Assembly (NCBI GenBank): GCA_942491885.1
Contig: CALOCQ010000008.1
Location: 62,001-126,000 of the forward strand
DNA from: CALBPI01 sp942491885
GTDB lineage: Bacteria > Pseudomonadota > Gammaproteobacteria > Steroidobacterales > Woeseiaceae
Direction of reading: 5' to 3'
Length of the DNA stretch: 64,000 bases
The notes beneath the pieces are model-generated. The model was not told the DNA's origin, did no database searches, and saw nothing but the letters and a program-made list of their open reading frames with translations. Of the stretch, positions 37,863 to 45,697 are shown piece by piece; within the stretch, counting starts at the first letter, position 1; every line of letters begins with the position of its first letter. Both the position numbers and the translations under genes were made by a program.

Positions 37863-38289
37863 CGGTCCGGATGGTGCGGCTATCGCGCAGGCGTTTCTTG
37901 TCGCCGCGTTTCTTTTTCGCGTCCAGCCGTCGACGGATACTGCCGGCGCGCGGACGCGTCTTGATGCGCGGCTTTGGCTTGACCGCGGCCGCTTCGATCA
38001 ATGCCGTAAGCCGGCCTATCGCGTCGCGGCGATTGGCCTGTTGAGAGCGCGCGTTCTGTGCCTTGATCGTGATCACGCCGTCGTTGCTGATGCGACGATC
38101 GCCGACTGAGAGCAGTCGCTGTTTAACCGCTCCCGGCAATGAGGAGGCGTTGATGTCGAATTGCAGCGAGATGGCACTACTGGTCTTGTTGACGTGCTGT
38201 CCACCCGCGCCTTGCGCACGTATGGCCTGCCACTCAAGTTGATCGTCGAACACCTCGATGTCCGGCGTAATGCTGATCGCGACGCCCAT
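37855..38289 (-). CDS. arfB: Alternative ribosome-rescue factor / aminoacyl-tRNA hydrolase ArfB
   Basis: 144-residue class I release-factor-like protein (YaeJ/ArfB) that frees stalled ribosomes. The catalytic GGQ is at 29-31 in RAQGAGGQHVNK, and the C-terminal tail is strongly basic (KPKPRIKTRPRAGSIRRRLDAKKKRGDKKR), as needed to enter the mRNA channel. The length matches E. coli ArfB (140) and excludes a normal release factor. It overlaps the oxidoreductase gene by 8 bases and is first in the operon. Confidence 0.94.
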   Translation of the reverse strand: MGVAISITPDIEVFDDQLEWQAIRAQGAGGQHVNKTSSAISLQFDINASSLPGAVKQRLLSVGDRRISNDGVITIKAQNARSQQANRRDAIGRLTALIEAAAVKPKPRIKTRPRAGSIRRRLDAKKKRGDKKRLRDSRTIRTDD

Positions 38290-38322
38290 GTTTCTTTCCG
38301 TTACCCGTTCGTTCTGCTGGGT

Positions 38323-39348
38323 TCAAATTGTTTCGAAGCGGTGCACGCCGTCGTCATCGAGATGGCGGCGCAACTTGCCGCGCTGCTGCAGGTAATTCAG
38401 GTGGGCGACGGCTTCGCCGGTCGCCATGATCAAATTTCCGTCCGAAATCTTGCTCTTGAACAATGCGCCGAACGCGTCCACGACCCGTTGCGGCTTCTTG
38501 CACAAGCTCAACAACGCCTCGAGCCCGCTCTCATGCTCATCGATCAATGCCTGCAGGCGCCCATGGGCGCCGGTAAACGGTTTGCCATGCGAGGGCAGCA
38601 CCGTAACGTCCGGGTGCAATGTGTCGATCAGCTGGCGGCAGGAGTCCAGCCAGAAGCCCAGCGGATCCGCTTCGGGTTCCGTTGGCCACACGCTGACGTT
38701 CGAGGAAATGGTCGGCAACAACTGATCACCGGCGATCACCAGAAGGTCGCGCTCGCAATACAGCGAGGCGTGTTCCGGACAGTGGCCGCTGGTTGTCAGA
38801 ATACGCCAGTCGCGACCACCGATCGTAAGCTCCTGGTCGTGTTGCAGGCGGTGGTATGCATCGGGGAGTTGATACACCGCCTTGCCGAACATGCCGAAAC
38901 GTTCCTTGTAGCGTGCCAGCGCCTCTTCGCTGAACCCGGCCGCGCGATAAAACTCGACACCCGCCTGTGGCGCCTGTTGGCCGGTGTCGGCGACGAGTAC
39001 GCGGCACATCAGGTATTCGCTGCGACTCATGTAGAGCGGCGCGTCGTATTGCTCGCACAGCCAGCCGGCGCTGCCGACGTGGTCGGGATGCATGTGCGTG
39101 ATGACCACGCGCGAGACCGTTTCGTCGATCAACAATCGCTGCCAGTGCTCGTGCGTCTCATCGGTGTTGAGCCCGCTGTCGACCAGTGTCAGCGCGTCAC
39201 CGTCCTGCAACAGCCACAGGTTGATATGGCCCAGCATGAAAGGCAGCGGCATGCGCAACCAGCGCACGCCGTCGGCGATGTCGAGCGTCGAGCCCGGTTC
39301 TGGTACGTCATCGAGCACGTAGTTCATGTAGTCGGGCTTTGGCGGCAT
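38323..39348 (-). CDS. MBL-fold metallo-hydrolase
   Basis: 341 residues from ATG 39348. Metal site 1 is H85-M-H-P-D-H90 (THMHPDHVG), with downstream metal-binding histidines in GHCPEH and SHGKPF. Acts on an unknown thioester or ester; the subfamily with N-terminal RMPLPFMLGHINLWLLQDGD is close to proteins near acyl-CoA metabolism genes. The longer frame from 39513 runs across the promoter region of the divergent acyl-CoA ligase and shows no similarity. No clear ribosome site precedes ATG 39348; ATG 39327 is an alternative. Confidence 0.85.
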   Translation of the reverse strand: MPPKPDYMNYVLDDVPEPGSTLDIADGVRWLRMPLPFMLGHINLWLLQDGDALTLVDSGLNTDETHEHWQRLLIDETVSRVVITHMHPDHVGSAGWLCEQYDAPLYMSRSEYLMCRVLVADTGQQAPQAGVEFYRAAGFSEEALARYKERFGMFGKAVYQLPDAYHRLQHDQELTIGGRDWRILTTSGHCPEHASLYCERDLLVIAGDQLLPTISSNVSVWPTEPEADPLGFWLDSCRQLIDTLHPDVTVLPSHGKPFTGAHGRLQALIDEHESGLEALLSLCKKPQRVVDAFGALFKSKISDGNLIMATGEAVAHLNYLQQRGKLRRHLDDDGVHRFETI

Positions 39349-39467
39349 AGGAGGGCTCGCGTTGCGGGCTGATCGTGTGTCATCGGCCGAAAGTCGGTGC
39401 GGGCCGCTTGCGCGCGGCCGGCGTGAACCATCATTATAGCGGCTGGGGAATCTGCCGGGGGCCATTG

Positions 39468-40997
39468 ATGCATCCAAGCCATCACGCGAAAACACGACCG
39501 GAGCATCCGGCAATCATTATGTCCGGAAGCGGGCGGGTTCTGAGTTATGCCGAGCTCGACGCGCGCAGCAACCAGATCGCGAACCTGTTTCGCAGCCTCG
39601 GGCTCAAGCCGCGCGACCATATCGCGTTCCAGATCGAAAACCACATCGACTTTATGCCCATTGCGTTTGCCGCACAGCGCAGTGGCATCGTCTATACGGC
39701 GATCAGCACGCATCTGCTGCGTGATGAGGTTGCCTATATTGTCGACAACTCTCGCGCCAAAGTGTTGATCGCCTCGGCCAAATACCGCGACGTTGCGACC
39801 TCGGTGCGTGAAGATGCCGAAAACGTCGAGCATTTCTTCATGCTCAATGACGCCGCGCCCGGCTTCGAGTCATTCGAGGAGGCCGTGGCCGCACAGCCAA
39901 CGACGCCTGTCGCGGACGAGGAGGCGGGTGTGCAGATGCTGTATTCGTCGGGCACCACGGGCCGACCGAAAGGCGTGCTGTCGCTGCGCCCGCGCGGGAC
40001 GCCTATCGACGACATCCTGCCGATGCCGCTGGCGCTGGTCACCGCGTTTGGCATCGGGCCGGATACAGTCTACCTGTCCACCGCACCGCTCTATCACGCC
40101 GCGCCGCTGACGTTCACGACCATCGCGCTGGCGCTCGGCGCGACCGTGGTGGTGATGGAAAAGTTCGATGCCGAGGGCGCGCTCGCGGCGATCGAGCGCT
40201 ACAAGGTGACGCACAGCCAGTGGGTGCCGATCATGTTCGTGCGCATGCTGAAATTGCCGGCAGAAGTGCGCGAGCGCTACGACCTGTCGAGCCTGCAGGT
40301 GGCGATCCATGCGGCAGCACCGTGTCCGGTCGACATCAAGCAGCGCATGATCGAATGGTGGGGGCCAAGACTGGCCGAATACTACGCGTCGACCGAGGGC
40401 GCTGGTTTCACCGCCATCGACTCGGCGAACTGGCTGACTCATCCCGGCACCGTCGGCCGGCCGGTCAACTGCCAGGTGCACATCCTCGACGACGACGGCA
40501 ATGAATTGCCGGCGGGCGAGGTCGGCACCGTGTACTTCTCCGGCAACCCGACGAAATTCGAGTATTACGACGAGCCGGAAAAGACCGCCGCGTCGTACAC
40601 GGACGAAGGCTGGGCCACGGTCGGCGACGTCGGCTATCTCGACGACGAGGGCTTTCTGTACCTGACCGACCGCAAGCACTACATGATTATCTCGGGTGGC
40701 GTGAACATCTACCCGCAGGAGATCGAGGACCTGCTCGTGAGTCACGAAAAAATCGCCGATGCGGCCGTGTTCGGCATTCCCGACGAGGAGTTCGGCGAGG
40801 CGGTGCAGGCGGTTGTGCAGCCGATGCCAGGCATCGAAGGCAATGCAGAGCTGGCCGAAGAATTGCGGGGCTATCTGCGCGAGCGCCTGTCGCACATCAA
40901 GGTGCCGAAATCGATCGACTTCGACCCCGCGTTGCCACGCCACGACAACGGCAAGTTGTACAAACGGCGGTTGATGGCAAAATATCACGACGCATAG
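39468..40997 (+). CDS. Acyl-CoA synthetase (AMP-forming, ANL superfamily)
   Basis: Activates a carboxylic acid to its CoA thioester via an acyl-adenylate. 509 residues from ATG 39468. Adenylate-forming motifs in order: P-loop LYSSGTTGRPKGV (159-170), YYASTEGAG (A5), TVGDVGYLDDEGFLYLTDRKHYMI (A7-A8 with hinge Asp), and the C-terminal lysine motif NGKLYKRRL. Overall similarity is to FadD3/FadD13-like ligases of steroid and alkyl-chain catabolism, but the substrate is not determined. It is divergent from the MBL hydrolase (119 bases). Confidence 0.9.
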   Translation: MHPSHHAKTRPEHPAIIMSGSGRVLSYAELDARSNQIANLFRSLGLKPRDHIAFQIENHIDFMPIAFAAQRSGIVYTAISTHLLRDEVAYIVDNSRAKVLIASAKYRDVATSVREDAENVEHFFMLNDAAPGFESFEEAVAAQPTTPVADEEAGVQMLYSSGTTGRPKGVLSLRPRGTPIDDILPMPLALVTAFGIGPDTVYLSTAPLYHAAPLTFTTIALALGATVVVMEKFDAEGALAAIERYKVTHSQWVPIMFVRMLKLPAEVRERYDLSSLQVAIHAAAPCPVDIKQRMIEWWGPRLAEYYASTEGAGFTAIDSANWLTHPGTVGRPVNCQVHILDDDGNELPAGEVGTVYFSGNPTKFEYYDEPEKTAASYTDEGWATVGDVGYLDDEGFLYLTDRKHYMIISGGVNIYPQEIEDLLVSHEKIADAAVFGIPDEEFGEAVQAVVQPMPGIEGNAELAEELRGYLRERLSHIKVPKSIDFDPALPRHDNGKLYKRRLMAKYHDA

Positions 40998-41030
40998 CGG
41001 CTCGTGTACGTCATCGATTGACTCGCCAAC

Positions 41031-41435
41031 GTGACCTACAGACTCGCAGCGGATCTACTACTGGGCTTGCACGTCGCATTCGTCCTGTTTGTCGTTGTCG
41101 GTTTGCTGCTGATCCTTGCGGGCGGCGCTAACGGCTGGCGCTGGGTACGCAATCCGTGGTTTAGGCTCATTCACTTGCTGGCGATTATTGTCGTAGCCCT
41201 GCAGGCCTGGCTCGGGCGCATCTGCCCGCTGACGACATGGGAGATGGCGCTGCGCGCGAAGGCGGGCGATGCGACCTACAGCGGCGACTTCATCGGGCAC
41301 TGGTTGCAACGCCTGCTGTATATCGACGCCCCTTTCTGGTTGTTCGTCGCCGGCTACAGCATATTCGGGCTACTGGTCGTTGTCTGCTGGTTCTGGATTC
41401 CACCACGGAAATTCAGCGACCGCGGCGACACCTGA
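41031..41435 (+). CDS. DUF2784 membrane protein
   Basis: 134-residue integral membrane protein with about four hydrophobic helices. DUF2784 hallmarks are the N-terminal LLGLHVAFVLFVVVG, the NPWFRLIHLLAI helix and RICPLTTWEMALR. Function unknown. Starts at GTG 41031, 33 bases after the ligase. Confidence 0.87.
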   Translation: MTYRLAADLLLGLHVAFVLFVVVGLLLILAGGANGWRWVRNPWFRLIHLLAIIVVALQAWLGRICPLTTWEMALRAKAGDATYSGDFIGHWLQRLLYIDAPFWLFVAGYSIFGLLVVVCWFWIPPRKFSDRGDT

Positions 41436-41473
41436 CGATCCTTGATACAGAGTGACTGTCGTTTTCGCCAGAT

Positions 41474-41495
41474 TGGCGTTACCGCGGTAATGCCA
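41474..41495. promoter_or_regulatory. 22-bp near-perfect palindrome upstream of the toxin-antitoxin pair
   Basis: TGGCgTTACCGCGGTAAtGCCA: perfect 12-bp core TTACCGCGGTAA extended to 22 bp with a single mismatched pair. There is no loop and no following T tract, so it looks like a binding site for a dimeric regulator, not a terminator. The surrounding 41436-41712 holds no gene I can support. Confidence 0.5.
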
Positions 41496-41661
41496 CAAGG
41501 CGCAACGCAGTACACCTGCAACGCACGAGGCATCCGCCAGAGCGGGACCTCCAATGGTGTCGTGATTCACTATCTCACCGACTCCAACCGCAGCAACATC
41601 GAAGAGCGCGAAGTGTTCAGCATACCGGCGGTCAGCAAAAGTCAGGTTGCTCTTAGTGAGA

Positions 41662-41690
41662 TTGACAAAAGGTAGCGGTTGACATACGGT
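41662..41690 (+). promoter_or_regulatory. Probable promoter of the antitoxin-toxin operon
   Basis: Consensus -35 TTGACA (41662-41667), 17-base spacer and a partial -10 TACGGT (41685-41690, three of six consensus positions). A second TTGACA is at 41679-41684. A Shine-Dalgarno GGAGG at 41703-41707 precedes ATG 41713. Confidence 0.5.
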
Positions 41691-41712
41691 TGCAGGAACG
41701 ATGGAGGAAACC

Positions 41713-42174
41713 ATGAGCGCAAGCAACCACGCCCAAGCCCGCATAGCCAACCTGGATCCCAGGGAAGCGGCAGAACGAATCATCGCTTCGCACAGCGACG
41801 AAGACGACTGGCTGGACGCGTTTTCCGAACATCTCGATCGCAGCCGACCGGGGCGCCCTCTGGAGCGTGTGCTCAACGTTTGGGGGCTCAACCAGTCTGA
41901 GGCCGCAAGGCTATTCGGTGTCAGCCGGCAGGCCTTGAACAAGTGGCTGGACAAGGGTGTGCCGGCCGAGCGATTCGGTGCGGTGGCGGACATCGCCGCG
42001 GCCACCGACTTGCTGGTGCGATACCTTAAACGCGAACGAATCCCGGCCGTGGTGCGCCGGCCGGTTGCGGCGCTGGAGGAGCGATCGCTGGTCGACCTGC
42101 TGGGCGCCGGCCAGACGCGACTGTTGCTGCAAACCTGCCGCGACATGTTCAACTTCGATCAGGCCCAGTCCTGA
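41713..42174 (+). CDS. Antitoxin, Xre/MbcA/ParS family (DUF2384)
   Basis: 153-residue antitoxin of a type II toxin-antitoxin system. A helix-turn-helix lies at about 47-80 (LNVWGLNQSEAARLFGVSRQALNKWLDKG), followed by the toxin-binding MbcA/ParS/Xre C-terminal region (about 95-150) ending LLLQTCRDMFNF. It should repress its own promoter and neutralise the RES toxin. ATG 41713 is chosen over ATG 41701 because GGAGG at 41703-41707 lies between them and is correctly spaced for the former. Its stop codon overlaps the toxin frame. Confidence 0.88.
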   Translation: MSASNHAQARIANLDPREAAERIIASHSDEDDWLDAFSEHLDRSRPGRPLERVLNVWGLNQSEAARLFGVSRQALNKWLDKGVPAERFGAVADIAAATDLLVRYLKRERIPAVVRRPVAALEERSLVDLLGAGQTRLLLQTCRDMFNFDQAQS

Positions 42175-42737
42175 CCAGGGGCGTCAGGCGGGCCATCAGG
42201 CCCCGGGAAGAGCGGCTGCCGGACGGTTGGACCTGGTGGCGCATCGCCGAGCGCTCGTGGACCAATCCGCTCGATCCGGAATTCGCGAAGCGCTACGGCG
42301 GTCGCTGGAATCCACCGCAAAGCTTCGCAACGCTTTATTTGAATGAAGACCAGGTCACCGCGAGGCTGAACCTGCGAACCTTTATTGCCAAATGGCCTTA
42401 CGAGCCGGAAGATCTGCGCTCGGACAACGGGCCGATTCTGGTGGCCGCCGTGTTGCCCCGGAATCAAACTGTCTGCGACGCGCACTCGGCCGCCGGTGTT
42501 GCGGGGCTGGGTTTACCGAAGTCCTATCCACGGGATGTGTCCGGCCGGCCGATAGACCATGCGGTCTGCCAGCGGGTGGGGCAGGCCGTGTTCGACGCAT
42601 CGTTACGCGGCGTGCGGGCGCGCTCTGCACAGGCGCCTGACGGGGCCGGCAGGGAGCTGGCGTGGTTTCCGGCGACTTCCCGCAGCGCCGCGAAGCTGAC
42701 CGGCGCGCAGGATTTCGATGACTGGTTCTGGGGCTGA
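42171..42737 (+). CDS. RES-domain toxin without a canonical start codon
   Basis: NAD+-degrading or ADP-ribosylating toxin of the RES family, partner of the DUF2384 antitoxin. The RES core is clear: WWRIAER, FAKRYGGRWNPP (about 38-48), LYLNEDQ, and later AHSAAGVAGLGLPKSYP, VCQRVGQAVFDASL and ELAWFPATS. No ATG, GTG or TTG occurs in frame before TTG 42339, which would remove the YGGRWN core. CTG 42171 overlaps the antitoxin TGA as CTGA, the same geometry as an ATGA junction, so I place the start there, giving 188 residues. The alternative is a base error in an original ATG. Confidence 0.8.
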   Translation: MTRGVRRAIRPREERLPDGWTWWRIAERSWTNPLDPEFAKRYGGRWNPPQSFATLYLNEDQVTARLNLRTFIAKWPYEPEDLRSDNGPILVAAVLPRNQTVCDAHSAAGVAGLGLPKSYPRDVSGRPIDHAVCQRVGQAVFDASLRGVRARSAQAPDGAGRELAWFPATSRSAAKLTGAQDFDDWFWG

Positions 42738-42787
42738 CCGGCTCGTTTGCGCGAGGCCGTTATGCGACGAGAGGAGCTCCCGGCGGT

Positions 42788-43222
42788 CTAGACTGAGCGC
42801 CGCATGACAATGGCGCTATCGGGACATAGCGCGCTGAATTGCGCCGTCTTGCACAGGACATCCGGCAAATTGTCGCGTTCGATCGGTTTGAAGTCGAAGC
42901 GCTTGAAATAGGCATCGGCATCGACCGTGATGAGGTAGAGCGAACCCATCGACGCTTTTGCGGCATGTTCAAACACTGCCTCACACAGGCGCTGTGCGAA
43001 TGCGCGACCGCGGACGCCGGGCTCGACGACGAGCGAGCGCAGCAATCCGTCTTTGCCAATTGACTCAACGCCAACCACGCCACTCAAACGGTCGCGTTCG
43101 CAGATGCCAAACAATGCGACCTCGGTTGTGGCGAGATCGGCGATCGGTAAGCCGGCGCCCTCGATCAATCGCAATGCTTCCGTGTAGCGCGGCGTGTCTG
43201 CGGTGATCGATTGGATAATCAT
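42788..43222 (-). CDS. GNAT N-acetyltransferase, ArsN2-like
   Basis: 144-residue acetyltransferase. Acetyl-CoA loop region LLRSLVVEPGVRGRAFAQRLCEAV, then LYLITVDADAYFKRFDFKPIERDNLP and the tail KTAQFSALCPDSAIVM. The whole pattern resembles ArsN2 proteins of arsenic operons, but no other ars gene is near and acetylation of an arsenical is not implied by position. It follows the TraB-like gene by 10 bases on the same strand. Confidence 0.78.
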   Translation of the reverse strand: MIIQSITADTPRYTEALRLIEGAGLPIADLATTEVALFGICERDRLSGVVGVESIGKDGLLRSLVVEPGVRGRAFAQRLCEAVFEHAAKASMGSLYLITVDADAYFKRFDFKPIERDNLPDVLCKTAQFSALCPDSAIVMRRSV

Positions 43223-43232
43223 TGCCGGTCGG

Positions 43233-44135
43233 CTATTGGTTCAGAAACCATGCGTCGACCCAGTCGCTGCCTTGATAGCGCAGTCCGAGCTCATCGGTCA
43301 GTCGACGGGCCATGTCCGGCATGTGGGCGGCGCCGTAGAAAATGCCGATATGTGTCGCACCTGCTTCCAGTTGCTCGCGCAGTACCTCGATCGCACGCGC
43401 ATTGCGCGCACCGATAATGGATGAGTCTTCGTCCTTGCCCAGCACGTCCTCGATCTGGCTCATGTTGGTCAGCTCGCGGGCCAATGTGACTTTCAGGGAC
43501 TCGCTACCGCCGGGGCCGAAGGCCTCCATCAAGGTTGCCAGGCTGTTGACGCCCATGGGGTCTTTGGCGGTCTCACGCATCGACGTTGAAAATATGCGCC
43601 AGATAAACACGAGTGGTGTTTCGCCGCGTGCCTTCATCGCTTGCGCCAGCTCGTCGGGCGAAAGATCGGCATGCACGAAATTGTCTGCGCTGTAATCGAT
43701 GTGCTCAAGCTGAAAACTCAGACCTAAGCCACTGGTCATCGCCAGCTGGGCGCGTGAGAGCAATCCCGATGGTCGCCGATCCGCGTCCACCACAGTCCCG
43801 ACAGGCGCAATCAGCTCATAGAGCAGCGCGTCATAGTCGGTAAAGCGTTCGTTGAGCCCGGCAAAGTAGGGCTGGTCGGCGATATGCAGTGCGCTGATAA
43901 GCTCGACCGTGACTGCAGTGCCGTCGTGCATCAGTACGTAGCGCGCAATCGCGGCTTGCAGCGCGGCCGGCTTGCCGCGCGAATCTTTGCTGATGCGCAG
44001 AAACTCTGTGTCCGCAATGCCCGATGCCGGCAGGGCCGGGGAGGCCGCCGCGACCTCGGCGTGTAGCGTGCCGCCCAACGGCCACAGGCAGCCTGCGGTT
44101 ATCAAGGCAGCGATGGTCGCTCTGATGTGCTTCAT
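43233..44135 (-). CDS. TraB/GumN-like protein, secreted
   Basis: 300 residues with an N-terminal export signal (about 1-26, GGTLHA|EV). The TraB/GumN (Tiki-like) fold is suggested by ELISALHIADQPYFAGLNERFTDYDALLYELI near the start and GIFYGAAHMPDMARRL near the end; these carry the conserved His/Glu/His positions of a metal-dependent hydrolase in Tiki-type proteins. Function in bacteria is unknown. Probably co-transcribed with the GNAT. Confidence 0.72.
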   Translation of the reverse strand: MKHIRATIAALITAGCLWPLGGTLHAEVAAASPALPASGIADTEFLRISKDSRGKPAALQAAIARYVLMHDGTAVTVELISALHIADQPYFAGLNERFTDYDALLYELIAPVGTVVDADRRPSGLLSRAQLAMTSGLGLSFQLEHIDYSADNFVHADLSPDELAQAMKARGETPLVFIWRIFSTSMRETAKDPMGVNSLATLMEAFGPGGSESLKVTLARELTNMSQIEDVLGKDEDSSIIGARNARAIEVLREQLEAGATHIGIFYGAAHMPDMARRLTDELGLRYQGSDWVDAWFLNQ

Positions 44136-44241
44136 AGACGCTTTCCGTTAAATGCACCGCCGCCAATACAGGCGACGGTGACGGGTGCAATAACGATAGC
44201 GCCGCGCGGTCGGCCTGACAAGGCAGCCCGCCGATCGCGGA

Positions 44242-45687
44242 TCAGATCACCATCGCGTCGACAAACTCATTGACCGGCATCGCTTCCAGTGTTGACTGGT
44301 CGTTGCAGATGTCGATGATTCGCCGTGTTTGTTGTGCGGGGAAATGGGTCGCAAGATTTCTCGCGAACTTCGCCTCCAATACCGGTATGCCTTCTTCGCG
44401 CCGACGCTTGTGACCGATCGGATATTCCACTTCGATGCGGTCGGTATGGCTGCCGTCCTTGAAGAACACCTGCATGGCATTCGCGATAGAGCGTTTGTCA
44501 GGCTCGTGGTACTCGGCGCTATAGCGCGTGTCCTCTTCGATCTGCATTTTTTCACGCAACGCGTCAACGCGCGGATCGGCAGCGACATCATCTTCGTAGT
44601 CTTCGGCGACGAGGTTGCCTTTGAGCAGGCCGATCGCAGCCATGTATTGCAGGCAATGGTCACGGTCAGCCGGGTTATTCAGCGCGCCTTCCTTGCTGAT
44701 GATGCGGATCGCCGACTCGTGCGTCGTAATGACAATCTTGTCGATGTCGTCGAGTCGACCGCTGACCTCGGGGTGCAGGGTGACCGCGGCTTCGACCGCC
44801 GTCTGGGCATGAAACTCGGCCGGGAAAGAAATCTTGAACAGGATGTTTTCCATCACATAGCTTTCGAACGGGCGCTGGAACTTGAACGATTTGCCTTTGA
44901 AGGACACATCATAGAAACCCCAGGTCGGTGCCGTCAGGACGCTCGGATAGCCGATTTCACCTTTCATCACCAGCATCGCCAGACGCACTGCGCGGCTCGT
45001 CGCATCGCCGGCGGCCCACGATTTGCGTGGCCCCGCGTTCGGCGCATGGCGATAGGTGCGCAGGGCAGAGCCGTCGACCCATGCGTGCGACAGCGCATCG
45101 ATAATCTGTGACTCACTGCCACCCAGCATTTGTGTGACGACCGCGGTTGATGCCACGCGCACCAGCAATACGTGATCGAGTCCGACGCGATTGAAGCTGT
45201 TCTCCAGCGCCAATACGCCCTGAATCTCGTGGGCTTTGATCATTGCGGTCAGCACATCGCGCATCGTCAAAGGCGGCTTGCCCGCGGCGATGTTCTGACG
45301 ACTCAGGAAATCAGCGACGGCCAGAATGCCACCCAGATTGTCGGACGGGTGGCCCCATTCGGCGGCCAGCCAGGTATCGTTGAAATCGAGCCAGCGCACC
45401 ATGCACCCGATGTCCCAGGCGGCCTTGACCGGATCCATGACATTTTGTGTGCCGGGTACTTTCGCGCCGTTCGGTACTATGGTGCCCGGTACGAGCGGGC
45501 CCATGTGCTTCGTGCATTCGGGAAACGACATCGCGAGGAAGCCGCAGCCCAGCGTGTCCATCAGGCAGTAACGTGCCGTGTTGTAGGCGAGGTCACTGTC
45601 GATCGAGGCATTGGCGACATACTTCGCGATGTCGACCAGCTCGTGATCCGGATCCGGGCGGACGTTGGTTTCTACTCGGTTGCTCAT
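44242..45687 (-). CDS. prpD: 2-methylcitrate dehydratase, MmgE/PrpD family
   Basis: Dehydrates 2-methylcitrate to cis-2-methylaconitate in the methylcitrate cycle. 481 residues, matching E. coli PrpD (483). Recognisable segments are YCLMDTLGCGFLAM, WLDFNDTWLAAEWGHPSDNLGGILA with its active-site Asp/His, and the C-terminal GSHTDRIEVEYPIGHKRRREEG. It is the last gene of the operon, 10 bases after prpC. PrpD is iron-sulfur-free, and acnD/prpF, the alternative pair, are not present here. Confidence 0.95.
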   Translation of the reverse strand: MSNRVETNVRPDPDHELVDIAKYVANASIDSDLAYNTARYCLMDTLGCGFLAMSFPECTKHMGPLVPGTIVPNGAKVPGTQNVMDPVKAAWDIGCMVRWLDFNDTWLAAEWGHPSDNLGGILAVADFLSRQNIAAGKPPLTMRDVLTAMIKAHEIQGVLALENSFNRVGLDHVLLVRVASTAVVTQMLGGSESQIIDALSHAWVDGSALRTYRHAPNAGPRKSWAAGDATSRAVRLAMLVMKGEIGYPSVLTAPTWGFYDVSFKGKSFKFQRPFESYVMENILFKISFPAEFHAQTAVEAAVTLHPEVSGRLDDIDKIVITTHESAIRIISKEGALNNPADRDHCLQYMAAIGLLKGNLVAEDYEDDVAADPRVDALREKMQIEEDTRYSAEYHEPDKRSIANAMQVFFKDGSHTDRIEVEYPIGHKRRREEGIPVLEAKFARNLATHFPAQQTRRIIDICNDQSTLEAMPVNEFVDAMVI

Positions 45688-45697
45688 TATTATTTTC

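Noticed and set aside
38161..39372. 403-codon plus-strand open frame
   Set aside because: Antisense to the MBL hydrolase with intact metal site; codon-mirror artefact.
39870..40988. 372-codon minus-strand open frame
   Set aside because: Antisense to the acyl-CoA ligase; histidine/arginine-rich shadow composition.
41442..41675. 77-codon plus-strand open frame upstream of the toxin-antitoxin pair
   Set aside because: No family resemblance, no ribosome site, and a palindrome lies inside it.
41370..42152. 260-codon minus-strand open frame opposite the antitoxin
   Set aside because: It runs antisense to a clear DUF2384 antitoxin and shows low-complexity shadow sequence; only its last third lies in the gene-free stretch, without a start or recognisable domain.
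42788..43222. Arsenic-resistance locus
   Set aside because: Only an ArsN2-like acetyltransferase is present; no arsR, arsB, arsC or related gene is nearby.
44329..45111. 260-codon plus-strand open frame opposite prpD
   Set aside because: Shadow of prpD; no ribosome site or domain.
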